A DNA stretch of 64,000 bases from Anoplopoma fimbria (taxonomy: Eukaryota > Chordata > Actinopteri > Perciformes > Anoplopomatidae), in assembly GCF_027596085.1 (NCBI RefSeq), contig NC_072471.1, positions 8,373,539 through 8,437,538 on the forward strand. The letters run 5' to 3'. The notes under the pieces were generated by a model. The model did no database searches. It was not told where the DNA came from and saw only the letters and a program-made list of their open reading frames with translations. Positions 40,428 through 51,400 of the stretch are shown here, in pieces; position 1 is the first letter of the stretch; every line of letters starts with the position of its first letter. A program made the position numbers and the translations under genes.

Positions 40428-41856
40428 TCAGCTGTTAATTACGGCATCTGAATCAGAGAGATGGCCCCTCTCTTTTAACAACATCATCAAACCTCTCCTC
40501 CTCCTCCACGTCACCTTCACCCCATAATCCCTCTCTGGTGTGTCAGCCACTAAAATGTCAGGTGGCTGATTACATGGTGGTGTACATGGCTGAGCCTCTA
40601 GCATGTGTAGAAAGGTGGAGGAGGGACAGCTATTCCCTCCTTGAATTACTTTTGGAGTGTCCACATCCGGTGGTGGACTGACACTGCTGACCTCATTGGA
40701 GACTGGTGTTGACAAACCATCTGCTGGAATTCTGCATTTCTCTGTTACTTGAATAGGTGGAGTTTCAGGCTTGTCTGAACATCTGCTAGAGGATGCAGCA
40801 CCTTTAGAAATACTATCCACATTCCTTTTTCTGATCGAGGTCGGCTGTCTCTTTGGTGTTTCAGAGTACTTTCCACTTGAAACGGTCCTCTTGATGATTC
40901 GGCATGATCCCCGGGGTTGATTTCCTGCGTCAGACACAACAGCGGACTCTGTAGACGTCTTTGTGCGTGTGCTCTTTGGTTGATGAGATTGCTCTCTTGA
41001 CCTTGTCTGAAATGATAATGAAGGGAATTTGCATACGCTCGTCTTTCTGGACAGCTGACTGCAACCGTCGAGGATGCTTGTGGCAGAGACGCATTTTCTC
41101 CTCCCTCGTCTCACTGGAGGCACAGCTGCGATAGAACCGTCGAATTGTGGTCTTACCTGAAAGAGAGCAGTATTGTATTCGTATCAGTTTGTTGCACTTA
41201 TAGTATTCGTATCAGTTTGTTGCACTTATTGTATTCGTATCAGTTTGTTGCACTTATAGTATTCGTATTAGTTTGTTGCACTTATTGTATTTGTGACAGT
41301 TTGTTTCACTTATAGTATTCGTATTAGTTTGCTTCTGCACTGTACTTCTGCTCTGATTTATGCTTTTAGGTGCTTGTTTAAGAAAGGAGATGCACTTATG
41401 ACTTCTGGTGACTAGTAGTTCTCTTGAATACCTATGTTGAATACACTTATTGTAAGTCGCTTTGGATAAAAGCGTCTGCTAAATGACTTTAATGTGATGT
41501 AATGGAACATCTGAATAAAACTCATGTCATAGAATAATCATTATTCTGTGAAATGAATGCACAGGACAGCTAGATCAGATTCAGTGGTGTTTCTAGAGGA
41601 CAGTAGCAGTGGGCTTTGTTGCTGAATGGCAAAGAGCCTGGATGCATCCCAAAAAAAAAAAAAAGTTAAAAAACATGTATGAACAACTTACCCATGAAGT
41701 AAGAGCAGAGCTGTCCTGTGCCTGCGTGTCTGTGAAGAACTCTTTGGGGTTGAGTGCTGCTCGGACATCAGGCACATTTTGCAATCTGGCTCCACACACA
41801 GGCTGCTCCAGGAACAGCAGGGCAGGCTTCTCTGTCTTTAAGGCTTTGCGGGGCAT
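40428..41856 (-). CDS. rhno1: RAD9-HUS1-RAD1 interacting nuclear orphan 1
   Basis: Two coding exons, 41856-41692 and 41156-40428, joined in phase 0 to give 297 residues (human 238). The first exon ends in LTSW and the second starts VRPQFD, matching the human TSWVSPDF segment across the junction. The C-terminus, VADTPERDYGVKVTWRRRRG followed by LLKERGHLSDSD, matches the conserved human DTPEDKYGIKVTWRRR block. In mammals this nuclear protein binds the 9-1-1 clamp and TOPBP1 and supports ATR signalling at stalled forks. The middle is Ser/Pro-rich and poorly conserved. The start has an upstream acceptor (TTTTCAG at 41872) and a likely non-coding first exon near 42001-42110 with donor GTGAGT. It is divergent with foxm1, as in mammals, and likely shares its promoter. 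Confidence 0.92.
41176..41343. repeat. 28-bp tandem repeat in the rhno1 intron
   Basis: Six units of 28 bp based on TATTCGTATCAGTTTGTTGC plus ACTTATAG or ACTTATTG. The unit endings alternate TAG and TTG, which points to a 56-bp dimer that was later duplicated. The array starts 18 bp from the rhno1 exon-2 acceptor. Confidence 0.9.
41425..41505 (+). repeat. L2-type LINE/SINE tail
   Basis: Contains GTAAGTCGCTTTGGATAAAA and GCGTCTGCTAAATGAC followed by TAATGTGATGTAATG, the same tail as at 31500-31552. With the 28-bp array upstream it probably forms one element, because the array unit shares CACTTATTGTA with the tail. Confidence 0.7.
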
Positions 41857-42109
41857 TAATAGAAATCATCCCTGAAAACCTGAAGCAATGAAAGCATCAC
41901 TACATCAGCGTTACTGTCTGATTTACCTCTGCAAGATCCAGACTACTGTCTCTGGTCCAGATGTCAACAGACAGCTTATATAACCCGCCATTGTACTCAC
42001 CTGCATGTAATACTTCGCCCAAGACATAGCACTTATTGCAAACAAGTAATAAGTTGTGTACAAAACGTTAATTATCCCATTATCGTCATCTACTATGAAC
42101 TTCTTTTGT

Positions 42110-42300
42110 TTTTTCCGTCTTCTCGTTCTCATTTCCCGGTTTCCACCACCGACGCCTGTGATTGGTTGCTGCGCGGTCTTCTCCGTCTCCCATTGGTGCG
42201 TTTGTTATACCACGTGATCGCAGTGACGCGGTCGAGAGGAGGGAGGGGTGGCACCCACAGCGCCAAAAATTCAAAAAACGTAGCTGAATCGAGCAGACAA
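42110..42300. promoter_or_regulatory. Shared bidirectional promoter of rhno1 and foxm1
   Basis: The DNA between the divergent genes contains ATTGG at 42161-42165 and 42192-42196 (31 bp apart, paired NF-Y-like sites), CACGTG at 42211-42216, GCGCCAAA at 42260-42267 (a perfect E2F consensus read on the minus strand), and TTCAAA at 42270-42275, which is TTTGAA on the minus strand, the cell-cycle CHR hexamer. No TATA box is obvious. Human RHNO1 and FOXM1 share a bidirectional promoter, and FOXM1 is known to be controlled through NF-Y, E2F and CHR sites. Positions are read directly; function is inferred. Confidence 0.75.
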
Positions 42301-42442
42301 GCATGTAAATAACACGAAATGAAAGCACATTCTAGATGTTTTTGGGGTCCTGTGATTCAACATTGATTATGAAGCAAGTGTTTCGACTACGAGCAGGAGT
42401 CCAGAGGAGAGGGATCCCCTGAAACATCGCGTTAATATGAAG
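42300..42442 (+). other. foxm1: Candidate non-coding first exon of foxm1
   Basis: GC-balanced sequence ending at a donor, AAG then GTACGG at 42443. It would splice to the acceptor TTTTTTACAG before 43142. The start is not defined. It ends in an ATG (ATGAAG) directly at the donor, which could open a short upstream frame. Confidence 0.45.
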
Positions 42443-43180
42443 GTACGGCGTTATGTTAGCGCTACAAAGGCGTAGCTTACGACTAGCCACGAAGCTAACT
42501 TAGCTTAGCTTCCAGACAGATGGCTGGTGTGAAGCTCAGTTGTATTGTTAGCTGAGATCGTGGGGGTGCAACAGGAGCTAGGTTTATCTGAGAAGCATTA
42601 ATGCTCTTGTTGTTGTTGTTGAAGTCAATAAGTAAGTTATGGATCCATATATATAAACACGTTGGATGTTTGCCAAGCGAGCCAGCAGCCAACACGTCAT
42701 CTGCAGACCTGTAACGGACTGCTGTTCTAGAAGGCATGAGTAACCAGGGAACCGAACCAACCGGCCTGACGTTTAAGAGGCTAAATCTGAGCAATCGCAC
42801 TGCAAACAATAATAATAATCTTGAGGTGGATTATTAACATGCAAAAGGGCTCATTGGTGACAGAGCAGTGTGTGTGTGTGTTCAGACTGGTAACAGTTGT
42901 TTGTTTGTTAGTTAATTGATTTCATCGTGTCAATCTGAACCCACCAAAGGACTGAGAAACGGTTTGAGCAGTTTTTTTTAATTGACTGTTGATGAGTTAG
43001 ATTGTAACTTTATATTGATTTCATACATTTTATTTATTTTTTTACAGGTAAATCTAGTAAACACAGTGTGTTTTGGTACTGATGCACCAGAGGCAGTGCT
43101 TTAAAATGTTTGCATTGTTCTTTGTGTTGTTTTTTTTTACAGAATTCCAGTGAGCACCAAGGAGCATTTTCAGTGATTTG

Positions 43181-46100
43181 ATGACCATGAGACGGAGCCC
43201 AAGGAGACCCCTGATCCTCAGAAGAAGAAAGTTGCCGTTTCAGCAAAATGATCCGCCTGCAGCTGAATCCCAAAGCCAAGCCGAAGCGCCGGGCTTCAAA
43301 GAGCCATCGAAATCGGTCGCCAGCCAGTGCTTCCCCGATGGCATCCGCATCATGGATCACCCCTCCATGTCTGACACACAGGTGGTTGTCATCCCCAAAA
43401 CGGCAGACCTTCAGAGTGTTATTGGGGCCCTCACTGCCAAAGGCAAAGAGTGTGGCGTTCAGGGGCCAAACAAGTTCATCCTCTTGAGTGGGAACGGCAG
43501 CCGTGACAATGGGTCCTTTTGTCAGCCTGCCGCTGAAGGGGATGACGTCACTGCAGTTGGACAGCCAGTGAAAGAAGAATCGGTGGACAGCTCCCCAGAT
43601 GCTAAACCTCTCACTGGAATTAAAGCATGTATGGAGATGAATATTTGTGTACAGGATGATAATTCAAGTATAATTGTAGAGTTTTACTTCCTCTTTAATA
43701 GCACTGACTTGGTTAGCTATCTTTAATCCTTCCTTTCTTTGAGCAATAATGGCTTTTTTTCCCCTTTATTAGTGAATAAGGAGTTGGAGTGTGGTCCTTT
43801 GGATGACAGCCTCACCAATATTCAGTGGCTGGGCAAAATGAACACATGCACCTTCGAAACAGATGCTGCAAAGCAGATGGCCGACAAGGAGAATGTGAAC
43901 TCCGATTCGCAGGTCAGCTGCTCCTCGTTGTCACCTTAGTGTGAATGTTACTGGTGATGTGAAAACATGCATGTTTGGAGGGGGCACTGATCTCAGGCAT
44001 GTCTCAGCGTGTCCCTCTAACACCACCCGTAACCATTCTGTCTCACTAAAATGTCACTATAATGTGATTTTACTATTATCTCTGTAGAAAACTTGTGCTG
44101 CTAGATTTGAAACACTTTGATGACCATGAGGTAAAGAACAGAGCCAAAAAATGACTGTGTATGTGGACAACTGTGCAACATTGTAGTTACCATAAATAAC
44201 TTAGTTAGTCAAGTTGCATTTTCATTATTTCATGGTTTGCAAATTTTGAGAAAGATTTGAGTTTGGTTGAGTTGCGTTAAATCAGTTTCTGGAAGTTGCT
44301 CACCTTCAGTCAAAAAGTGGTGCTGTTCATCAGGGCAGATTTATTTTAGTTTTAAAGGTTTTTACATTTGAAAACCTGACAGAAGTCAGATCCAAGATGT
44401 TTCTATACATAAATATTTAATAGAAATCTCTGTGGTGTCCGTGAATCGAAAATAATCTGTCTATAGTGTAATAAACGTAACGTATATTTAAGCCTTATTC
44501 TTCATTTCTTTTACAGGCGCAAAGTGCACTAATCGATGCAGAGGCCGTTCAGCAACCCATGTCAGAGAGGCCGCCGTACTCCTACATGGCCATGATCCAG
44601 TTTGCTATCAACAGCCGGAAGAGCAGGAGGATGACACTGAAGGAGATTTACATGTGGATCGAGGACCACTTCCCTTACTTCAGAGAGGTGGCCAAACCAG
44701 GATGGAAGGTACTTTACAACTGAAAAATTGTAAGCAAATGTAATCTTTTGTGACTTGCTGAAACACACATTAAAGGTACTAAATTCCTTATTCTGAGCAT
44801 ATTGTAAACCAAGCAATGAGAGGGATTACAACTAAGAGAGTGACTTCATTCTCTGCTTCACTTAATCATTTAGCAAATAGTTTTTGTTGTTATATTGATG
44901 CTTTGAATTTCAGATTTAGCAGTTTTTAAAGATTATTTTTGCTAATTTGTGATTGCAGAATTCCATCCGCCATAATCTTTCTCTACACGACATGTTCATC
45001 CGTGAGACGTCTCCAGACGGCAAAATTTCTTTCTGGACCATCCGCCCTGAGGCCAACCGATGCCTCACTCTTGATCAGGTGTACAAGGTGAGCGCAACGG
45101 ACTTCATCGCTGTCACCCTTTTCACATTGTTCCGCTTTTGTGCTATTTTTCATCGTTTTGTATATTAGACACCATCATTATCATCCATGGTGTCGTGGGG
45201 ATCATTTTGGATTTCTGTTTTTATACGATCTTCATGGTTTTTCTTCCCTCTTATTCCACATCTTTCTCTACAGCCTGGCTGTGACCCAATGACTGCTCCT
45301 GTTCCGGTGCCGCAACTTTTATTTCCCAACCAAGTAAGATGGCTTTATCCTTTCAGTCCTCTAGGAACAGTCTCCATCAGTCAGGCAGAAGAGAGCAGAG
45401 CAGGGACAGAACATCAGATGTCTTTTTGTTGCAGGAGGAGAGGATATGAGCTGCAGGGAGAATGAAGTCACACCGAAAGACTAGTCTGCTTTGAGACAAC
45501 AAGGAATGCTTATACTGTATCCATCATTCTTCCATAAAGTATAGGGACAGTTATAAGAGGTCTAACTTTTACTTTTGTTTTTTCTTGCTTGCCAAATCAA
45601 ACATCATAGAGAACAAACCAAAGTGTGGTCAGGAATGAGAGAGCACAGTAAGAAAGTACGCTTAAACTGAATTAACTGATGTTATGTCGTTTTGTTTTTC
45701 ACAGCAACAAAAGAGGATGCTTCCTGATTCGAGAAAAACGCCAACTAGCTCTGGTGAGTGAACAAAGATGGAAGGACTTTGATAGAGTTAAATGGGGAGA
45801 GGGGGTCTGTAAAACAAACAAAAAAATGGTTATTGAGATGCTCTGCTCTGAGCTGTTGTCGTCTTCTGTGCTTTCAGAGAGAAGGATGAAACCTCTCCTC
45901 CCTCGAACCGACTCCTACTTGGTTCCCATCCAGCTCCCCGTCACCTCCTCCGTCTTCCTGCCGTCCTCACTGGCCCAGTTTCCCCCGTCTTGCTCGCAGC
46001 AGAAACGGAACACTTCGCGAGGAGCCAAGAGAGTTCGGATAGCCCCTAAGGTAAAGATTTTTGGCCTAAAATTCAAATGAACTATCACTTAATAATGTGT

Positions 46101-47004
46101 TGGGATGTGTGTGTGTGTGTGTGTGTGTGACGGACACAGTTATTGGTAGAATTGTAAAGTCCATGGTTGTTTTTCTCGACAGGTGACACAGAGTGACGTC
46201 CCAGCTGTGGTGGTGTTTCCCCAGAAGGACAATAACGTCACGGTGAAGGAGGAGCAGGAATGTGTCCCGATTAAATGCGAGACTCCCAAAGCTCCTCCGA
46301 CGAGACAAGCCAGCAGCTCGCGACGCAAACAGCGCCTGGTTCACTCCGTTAACGAGGAGCCCGTCCTCCTCTGCCCCGATAATACCTTCTTCGACTCCGG
46401 CGTAGTCTCCGATGCTTCAACCTTCCAGGAAATGCGAGACACCGAGCTGGACGAGCACCAGCAGGAGCAGCGCAGCCCCGATCGGGACTTCTCCTTCAAG
46501 ACGCCCATAAAGAGCAACAACCACCTGACCTCCTCCACCCCCAGCAAGCCTCCCTCTCACGTTGTACCCGAGCCCTGGAAGGTGACCCCCGTGGGCAAAG
46601 GGAGCCAGAGCGTCCTGGACTTCAGCCCCATCCGCACGCCCGGCGGCCCCGCGGTCACGCCGCGCCACGACTACACCACCTTCAGCTTCAACAGCACCCC
46701 CTTTAAAGACTGGCCTCTGTTCAGCTCCCCGAGAGAGCTGCTCACGTCGGCCCCCGCCAGAGCGACGGGGCCGACGGACTCTCCCATCGAATGCCTCAGA
46801 AGCAGCTGCTCCAGGGAGCTGCTTCAGGCAGGAGGAGCCGCCGCGACGCCCGCCAACCGCTCCATCACGGAGGGCCTGGTCCTGGACACGATGAACGACA
46901 GCCTGAGCAAGATACTGGTGGACATTAGCTTCTCTGGTCTGGATGATGAGGACCTGGGTATGGCCAATCTCAGCTGGTCCGAATTCCTCCCTCAGTTTAA
47001 GTAG
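43181..47004 (+). CDS. foxm1: Forkhead box protein M1
   Basis: Eight coding exons: 43181-43628, 43773-43912, 44517-44708, 44959-45087, 45274-45333, 45705-45753, 45878-46050, 46183-47004, in frame, 670 residues (human isoforms about 750-800). The conserved start is MRRSPRRPLIL, so the second ATG (43187, A at -3) may be the true start; it would give 668 residues. Conserved blocks include ALTAKGKE and SLTNIQWL (N-terminal repressor), the forkhead domain (about 213-305) with recognition helix NSIRHNLSLHDMF (261-273), KRVRIAPK (about 390-397), FKTPIK and SSTPSKP (phosphorylation sites, the latter a Polo-box type), and the C-terminal activation domain (about 624-670) with LVLDTMNDSLSKIL. FOXM1 drives G2/M genes. 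Introns are short. A candidate alternative exon structure around 45274-45753 corresponds to the spliced region of human FOXM1. Confidence 0.97.
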
Positions 47005-48198
47005 CAGGAGGGACGAAACGCAACACATTTCAGTCACATCAATGTTTCATCTGTTTTCCAAAACACTATAGGAGAAGATGGGAATAATGACAGGGACACT
47101 TTTATTTGATAGATGTTCCTCTCCACCTCTGGCTTTTTCATTGGTTCCATCACTCGTCAACTGCTTCTTTTGTCTTATTCTCTTATTTCTATCCGTAAAG
47201 CTATTCGCTGGTCCTGGTTTCTTTGATCCCTTTTGTCATATCTGTCCTTGCTCTTGAAGGAGAAATATATGCGTTCGTATGTGTGTATGTACACATACAC
47301 CGATGTATGTTCGATTTGCACATTTTTAATATATAATTTAGCTTTTGCGTTTGTGAATGAAAAAGACAATATATTACCAGCGAGATGCTTCCGTAGCCGT
47401 TTTGGTGAAGGCGGCCTCCTGGAATCGACTTTTTTTAGATTGTGAGATTGTTAGCAATAAACAATGGCAAAGTAATACAAATAGCACTAACAGCAACGGG
47501 GTTGTCTCTGTGCGTCACTCGTAGGACTGTCTTCACCTCTTGACTTTATAAATCCTGATTGTTCATTATTTTTCCATCAGTAGGCACTGTGCACCTGCAG
47601 ACAGGGACACTTTGCATGCAGTTACTCCTCATGTCAACACCACAATTGAAGGTATTCTTTGGGGGGAAAAAAATACTGAATATTTGGTGTCTATCTAGCA
47701 GATTTTATACGTTTTCAGTAAAGATGCAAATGTATTTTTCTGTAAGCACAAAAAGGATGTAGGGAAAAGCTTCTTTTTTTTGTTGCAGCACCATCTTTGG
47801 CGGGCAGAATGGGAGATATTCCTGTTTTGAGAAAGGCCACAAAATAATGTATGGCTTTAATCATTCCTTTTGGTTTGTTAGCATGCGTGTTTGTATGGGA
47901 GAGGTTTTGCATTGCAGTGGAGTTGATCTCGTCACAGTCGGCGCTGATTGGCATTCAAGAGTGAAATGTTGTGGTTTCGAACAGTTTTCAAAGCGTGTGC
48001 CTTGTTCTGTTTTCTGAAGTTGGTGTTTCTAGGACTGTATAATAAATGTGCTGGTGTCGGTGCCTCGGAGAGCATGAAGGTTTGACTCGCTCTGCTCACA
48101 TTTAAAAAAAAAATGTAAATAAAAAGGGTTTAGACAACTTCACACAAACTGCAGTACAGTGATGTGGAATTCCCTGTACCTGTTTTTATTTATATTTG

Positions 48199-48204
48199 AA
48201 TAAA
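48199..48204 (+). terminator. foxm1: foxm1 poly(A) signal
   Basis: AATAAA 1.2 kb after the foxm1 stop; other hexamers at about 47455 and 48039 could give shorter 3' UTRs. It lies about 45 bp before the opposing signal of the xCT-like gene. Confidence 0.6.
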
Positions 48205-48247
48205 GGTTGAAACCAATTAAAGACTGTCTTTGTGATTCAAGAATGAC

Positions 48248-48253
48248 TTTATT
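48248..48253 (-). terminator. Poly(A) signal of the xCT-like gene
   Basis: TTTATT on the plus strand is AATAAA on the minus strand, about 250 nt after the stop codon at 48500. It faces the foxm1 signal. Confidence 0.6.
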
Positions 48254-48499
48254 GGTTTTACAAAACTTTGTAATCATAAGACTACCTTGAGAAGAGATTT
48301 AGATGTTCAAAGAGAATGATAATGAGCACCTCTTATTCCAGTGGAAATGGCAATTTAAAGCTGACTTTGCAAAATACAAATCCTGTTATTGTCTGAAAAT
48401 GATTACAGTGTCCAAAATGGACACTTAAAGAACTGTTTTAAAATCTAAACAAAAAAAGATTCTAGGACTTAAGGTGGTATCCAGTAGAAAAAGCGATCT

Positions 48500-51400
48500 T
48501 CAGTATGTCTGGACTTCCTGTTGAGTCACTTCTAGAAGGATCTGCAGCTGCTTGCAGAAGTAGTCTGGGAATATTGAAGAGAATCAGAGTTATGGAAGAG
48601 TTGAGCAGGCTTTTCATTCTTAGCAAAATGTCTAGACTTGGTTTTATATCATTAAAAGGGGCAGAGGGAAATGAAAACAACTTAGTTTTGGGAACAACAG
48701 GCTGTTTGTATTGGACCACTTCTTGTGTGAAAAGCCTATTTCCTTCTGTGTTTCTACAGTTAAAACCACTGACCTCTTTCACACATTACATTCCTTAGGA
48801 AAAGCTTTGTTGATACATCAAATAATGCCATTTGCTCTTTTCACCTTCTGCTCTACACATATTGAAGCTGTAACTACATCTTTTCCAACAAAATGGATAT
48901 ATTAAATCATAAACTCTCACGGTTTAGTGCATTCTCCCTTAAAACTTTTTAAAGAAATGACAAGTTTGCAGATTTCGGTTCGACTTACCAAAGATGCGTC
49001 TCAACCTAGGCGGTAAGCGATAGCGGTAGATGGTCACATAGTAAACCGGGACCCCGGTCAGTGTGAGAGCAAAGCTTTGCCCTGTGTTCCAGGGGTCCGA
49101 GTACAGAGACAGACCCACGATGAAGAAGCAAACCACCGTGAAGATAACCGCGATGGCCAGGGGCACCTTTGGGTCATCACAAAGAGAGTAAATCAAACTG
49201 TGGGTGGTCCGTTTAGTTTACAGTATAAAAGAGAATGCTGTAAAGTAAGACAAACTAACCTTAAAAGGTCGTGGGTGGTCAGGGAAGCGATACCGATGGA
49301 TGAGCAGCCCTAAGGTTGCCAGGGCGATGAAGAACCAGCGAGAAAAGGAGGCAAAGTTGATGAGCTGGTAGATCTCTCCAGTGAGTAACATCGCCACCAT
49401 CAAGGGGTACTGGAGACAGAACATACAACTATAATGTCTTATCCATACTCAGCCTGTTGGGACTGTTATATATAGTGATGTACTGGAGAGTAAGCATATT
49501 TGTACAAGTCATAACTAGGAATGAGAATAACGAGCGGATTCCCATAAAAAAACATATCCTAAATGTAATATTTCTTACTGATACACACGTAGAAATATAA
49601 GAAGAAATGATAATTGGATTAAAATTGAATCAATATAAGTCACCACTGAAAGGGTCCTTCATATCCAGTTTTCATTTTTAAAAAGTTGTTAACTGTACTC
49701 TGTTTAAATTGGATAGTGTTTGACAATTTTCTCCAAAATGAAGACAGATAATACATACATAAAAAACATGCATTACCTTTTGCAGGAAAATATTATTTTT
49801 AATACATTTTAGGATTAAAAATCCAAATACACATTCAGCGTTAATTCTTGACCTTGGCGACAATAGATTGACAAAAAATAAATTCCCAACAAGCAAACTC
49901 CATCTGCTGCTGAAGACTGAGATGCAGTTGAAAGCTCATGGAATATCTAGTAAGTGGACCTTGATTTAAAGGGGACATATCATGCCCATTTCCAGGTTCA
50001 TACTTGTATTTGGGGTTTCTACTAGAACATGTTTAGATCCTTTAATGTTCAATAAACACATTATTTTTCTCTTACCATCTGTCTGAACATACTTGTTTTC
50101 ACCCCTCTGTCTGAAATGCTCCGTTTTAGCTCCTATCTCTTTCATCCTCCCTCCTTAAGTCTGCTCTCATTGGCTTGGAAGAAAAATATGTTGCACCTTT
50201 GCAAAGGCAGTCCTCAAGTAGTGGGTGGAAATACACTGATGGAGGGCGTTATATTCTAATGAGCCTGCATGTGACATAAGAAAGGGAGCCGGATCTGAAT
50301 GGCTTGTTTTATCACATGATTTCTAACAAAAAAAGTCAGATTTTCTTTTGTCTGTTAATGTGGTGAAATTTATATCAAATTAAACATTGCGCGCTAATTT
50401 TGCTGGTTTTAATTGTTTGTAAAGTACTTTACCAGGAATAGCACAGCAGGTAAAGGTGTTCGTCTGCGGATGTGAATCATGGAGAAGATTGGAGGCCAGT
50501 GTCCCTCCCTGGCTCCCACGAACAGCATCCTGCAACACAAACAGTAAGACTTCCACTCAGGCTGTAAGCAGTCAATCTGCTGATTTAAAGCACACGCTAG
50601 AGTATAAGACTATAATAACATATCTGTGCACAGATCACCTGGGAGACCCAAAGGTGCCACCGTTAAGCGCTCCAAGGCAGGATAGGGCCACGAGGAAGGG
50701 AATCACAGAAGCCATTCCCTGGAGAGCACGGTTTGCAAACGTCTGCAGAGGCACAGAACACGACATTTAAAACACACAGAACATATTCCTTATGATCTTC
50801 CTTTTTTAAATGCATACATGTTCTACAGTACAGCACTGACCACAGCCACAGCATCGGACAGCAGCAGCTCAGCGGGAGTCATCATGGTGAAGTAGGCCAC
50901 ATTAACGAGCACATAACAGACTGTCACTGTCACCATGGAGCAGATTATTGCCAGCGGGATGTTTCTGTCAAGACAGGAAACACGCAGAGATATGTGATGG
51001 TATTCTTTCAAGGCAATGAGAGTTTTAGAAATGGATTTGAGTGGAGAGCAGATGTCAGATTTAAAATACCGATTTGGGTTTATGACCTCTTCTGTGATGA
51101 AGTTCAGATAAAACCTAAAGGAAAAAAGAAAAAAGCCAGGACACACAAGCATTTGTAATATTACTGGTTGATATACTGCCATGTATAGTAAGAGAAGACA
51201 ATGTTTTGTATTCTAGCTGGTGTTTATACTGCATTGAATGGTCGCTTACCATCCACCGTAGGCATAAAGGCCGTTATAGAAGGCCAGTGGCAGCCTATCC
51301 AATGTCAATGATTCAACCTCTAAACCATTCTGGAAATTCTCTGTTTTTCCTGGAGAGAAGAAGATGCAGAGAGAGTAAATGAGCATCATCATCAAATCAT

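Noticed and set aside
41176..41343. CRISPR-like 28-bp repeats
   Set aside because: Units are directly adjacent with no spacers, in a vertebrate intron; it is a minisatellite.
46417..47037. 206-residue frame antisense to the last foxm1 exon
   Set aside because: It is a GC-driven shadow of well-supported foxm1 coding sequence; its Gly/Arg/Ala-rich content is typical of such shadows.
48939..49196. Extended first-frame reading through the intron before xCT-like exon 11
   Set aside because: The frame continues upstream of the acceptor, but family alignment starts exactly after AAAG at 49166, joining in phase to exon 10.
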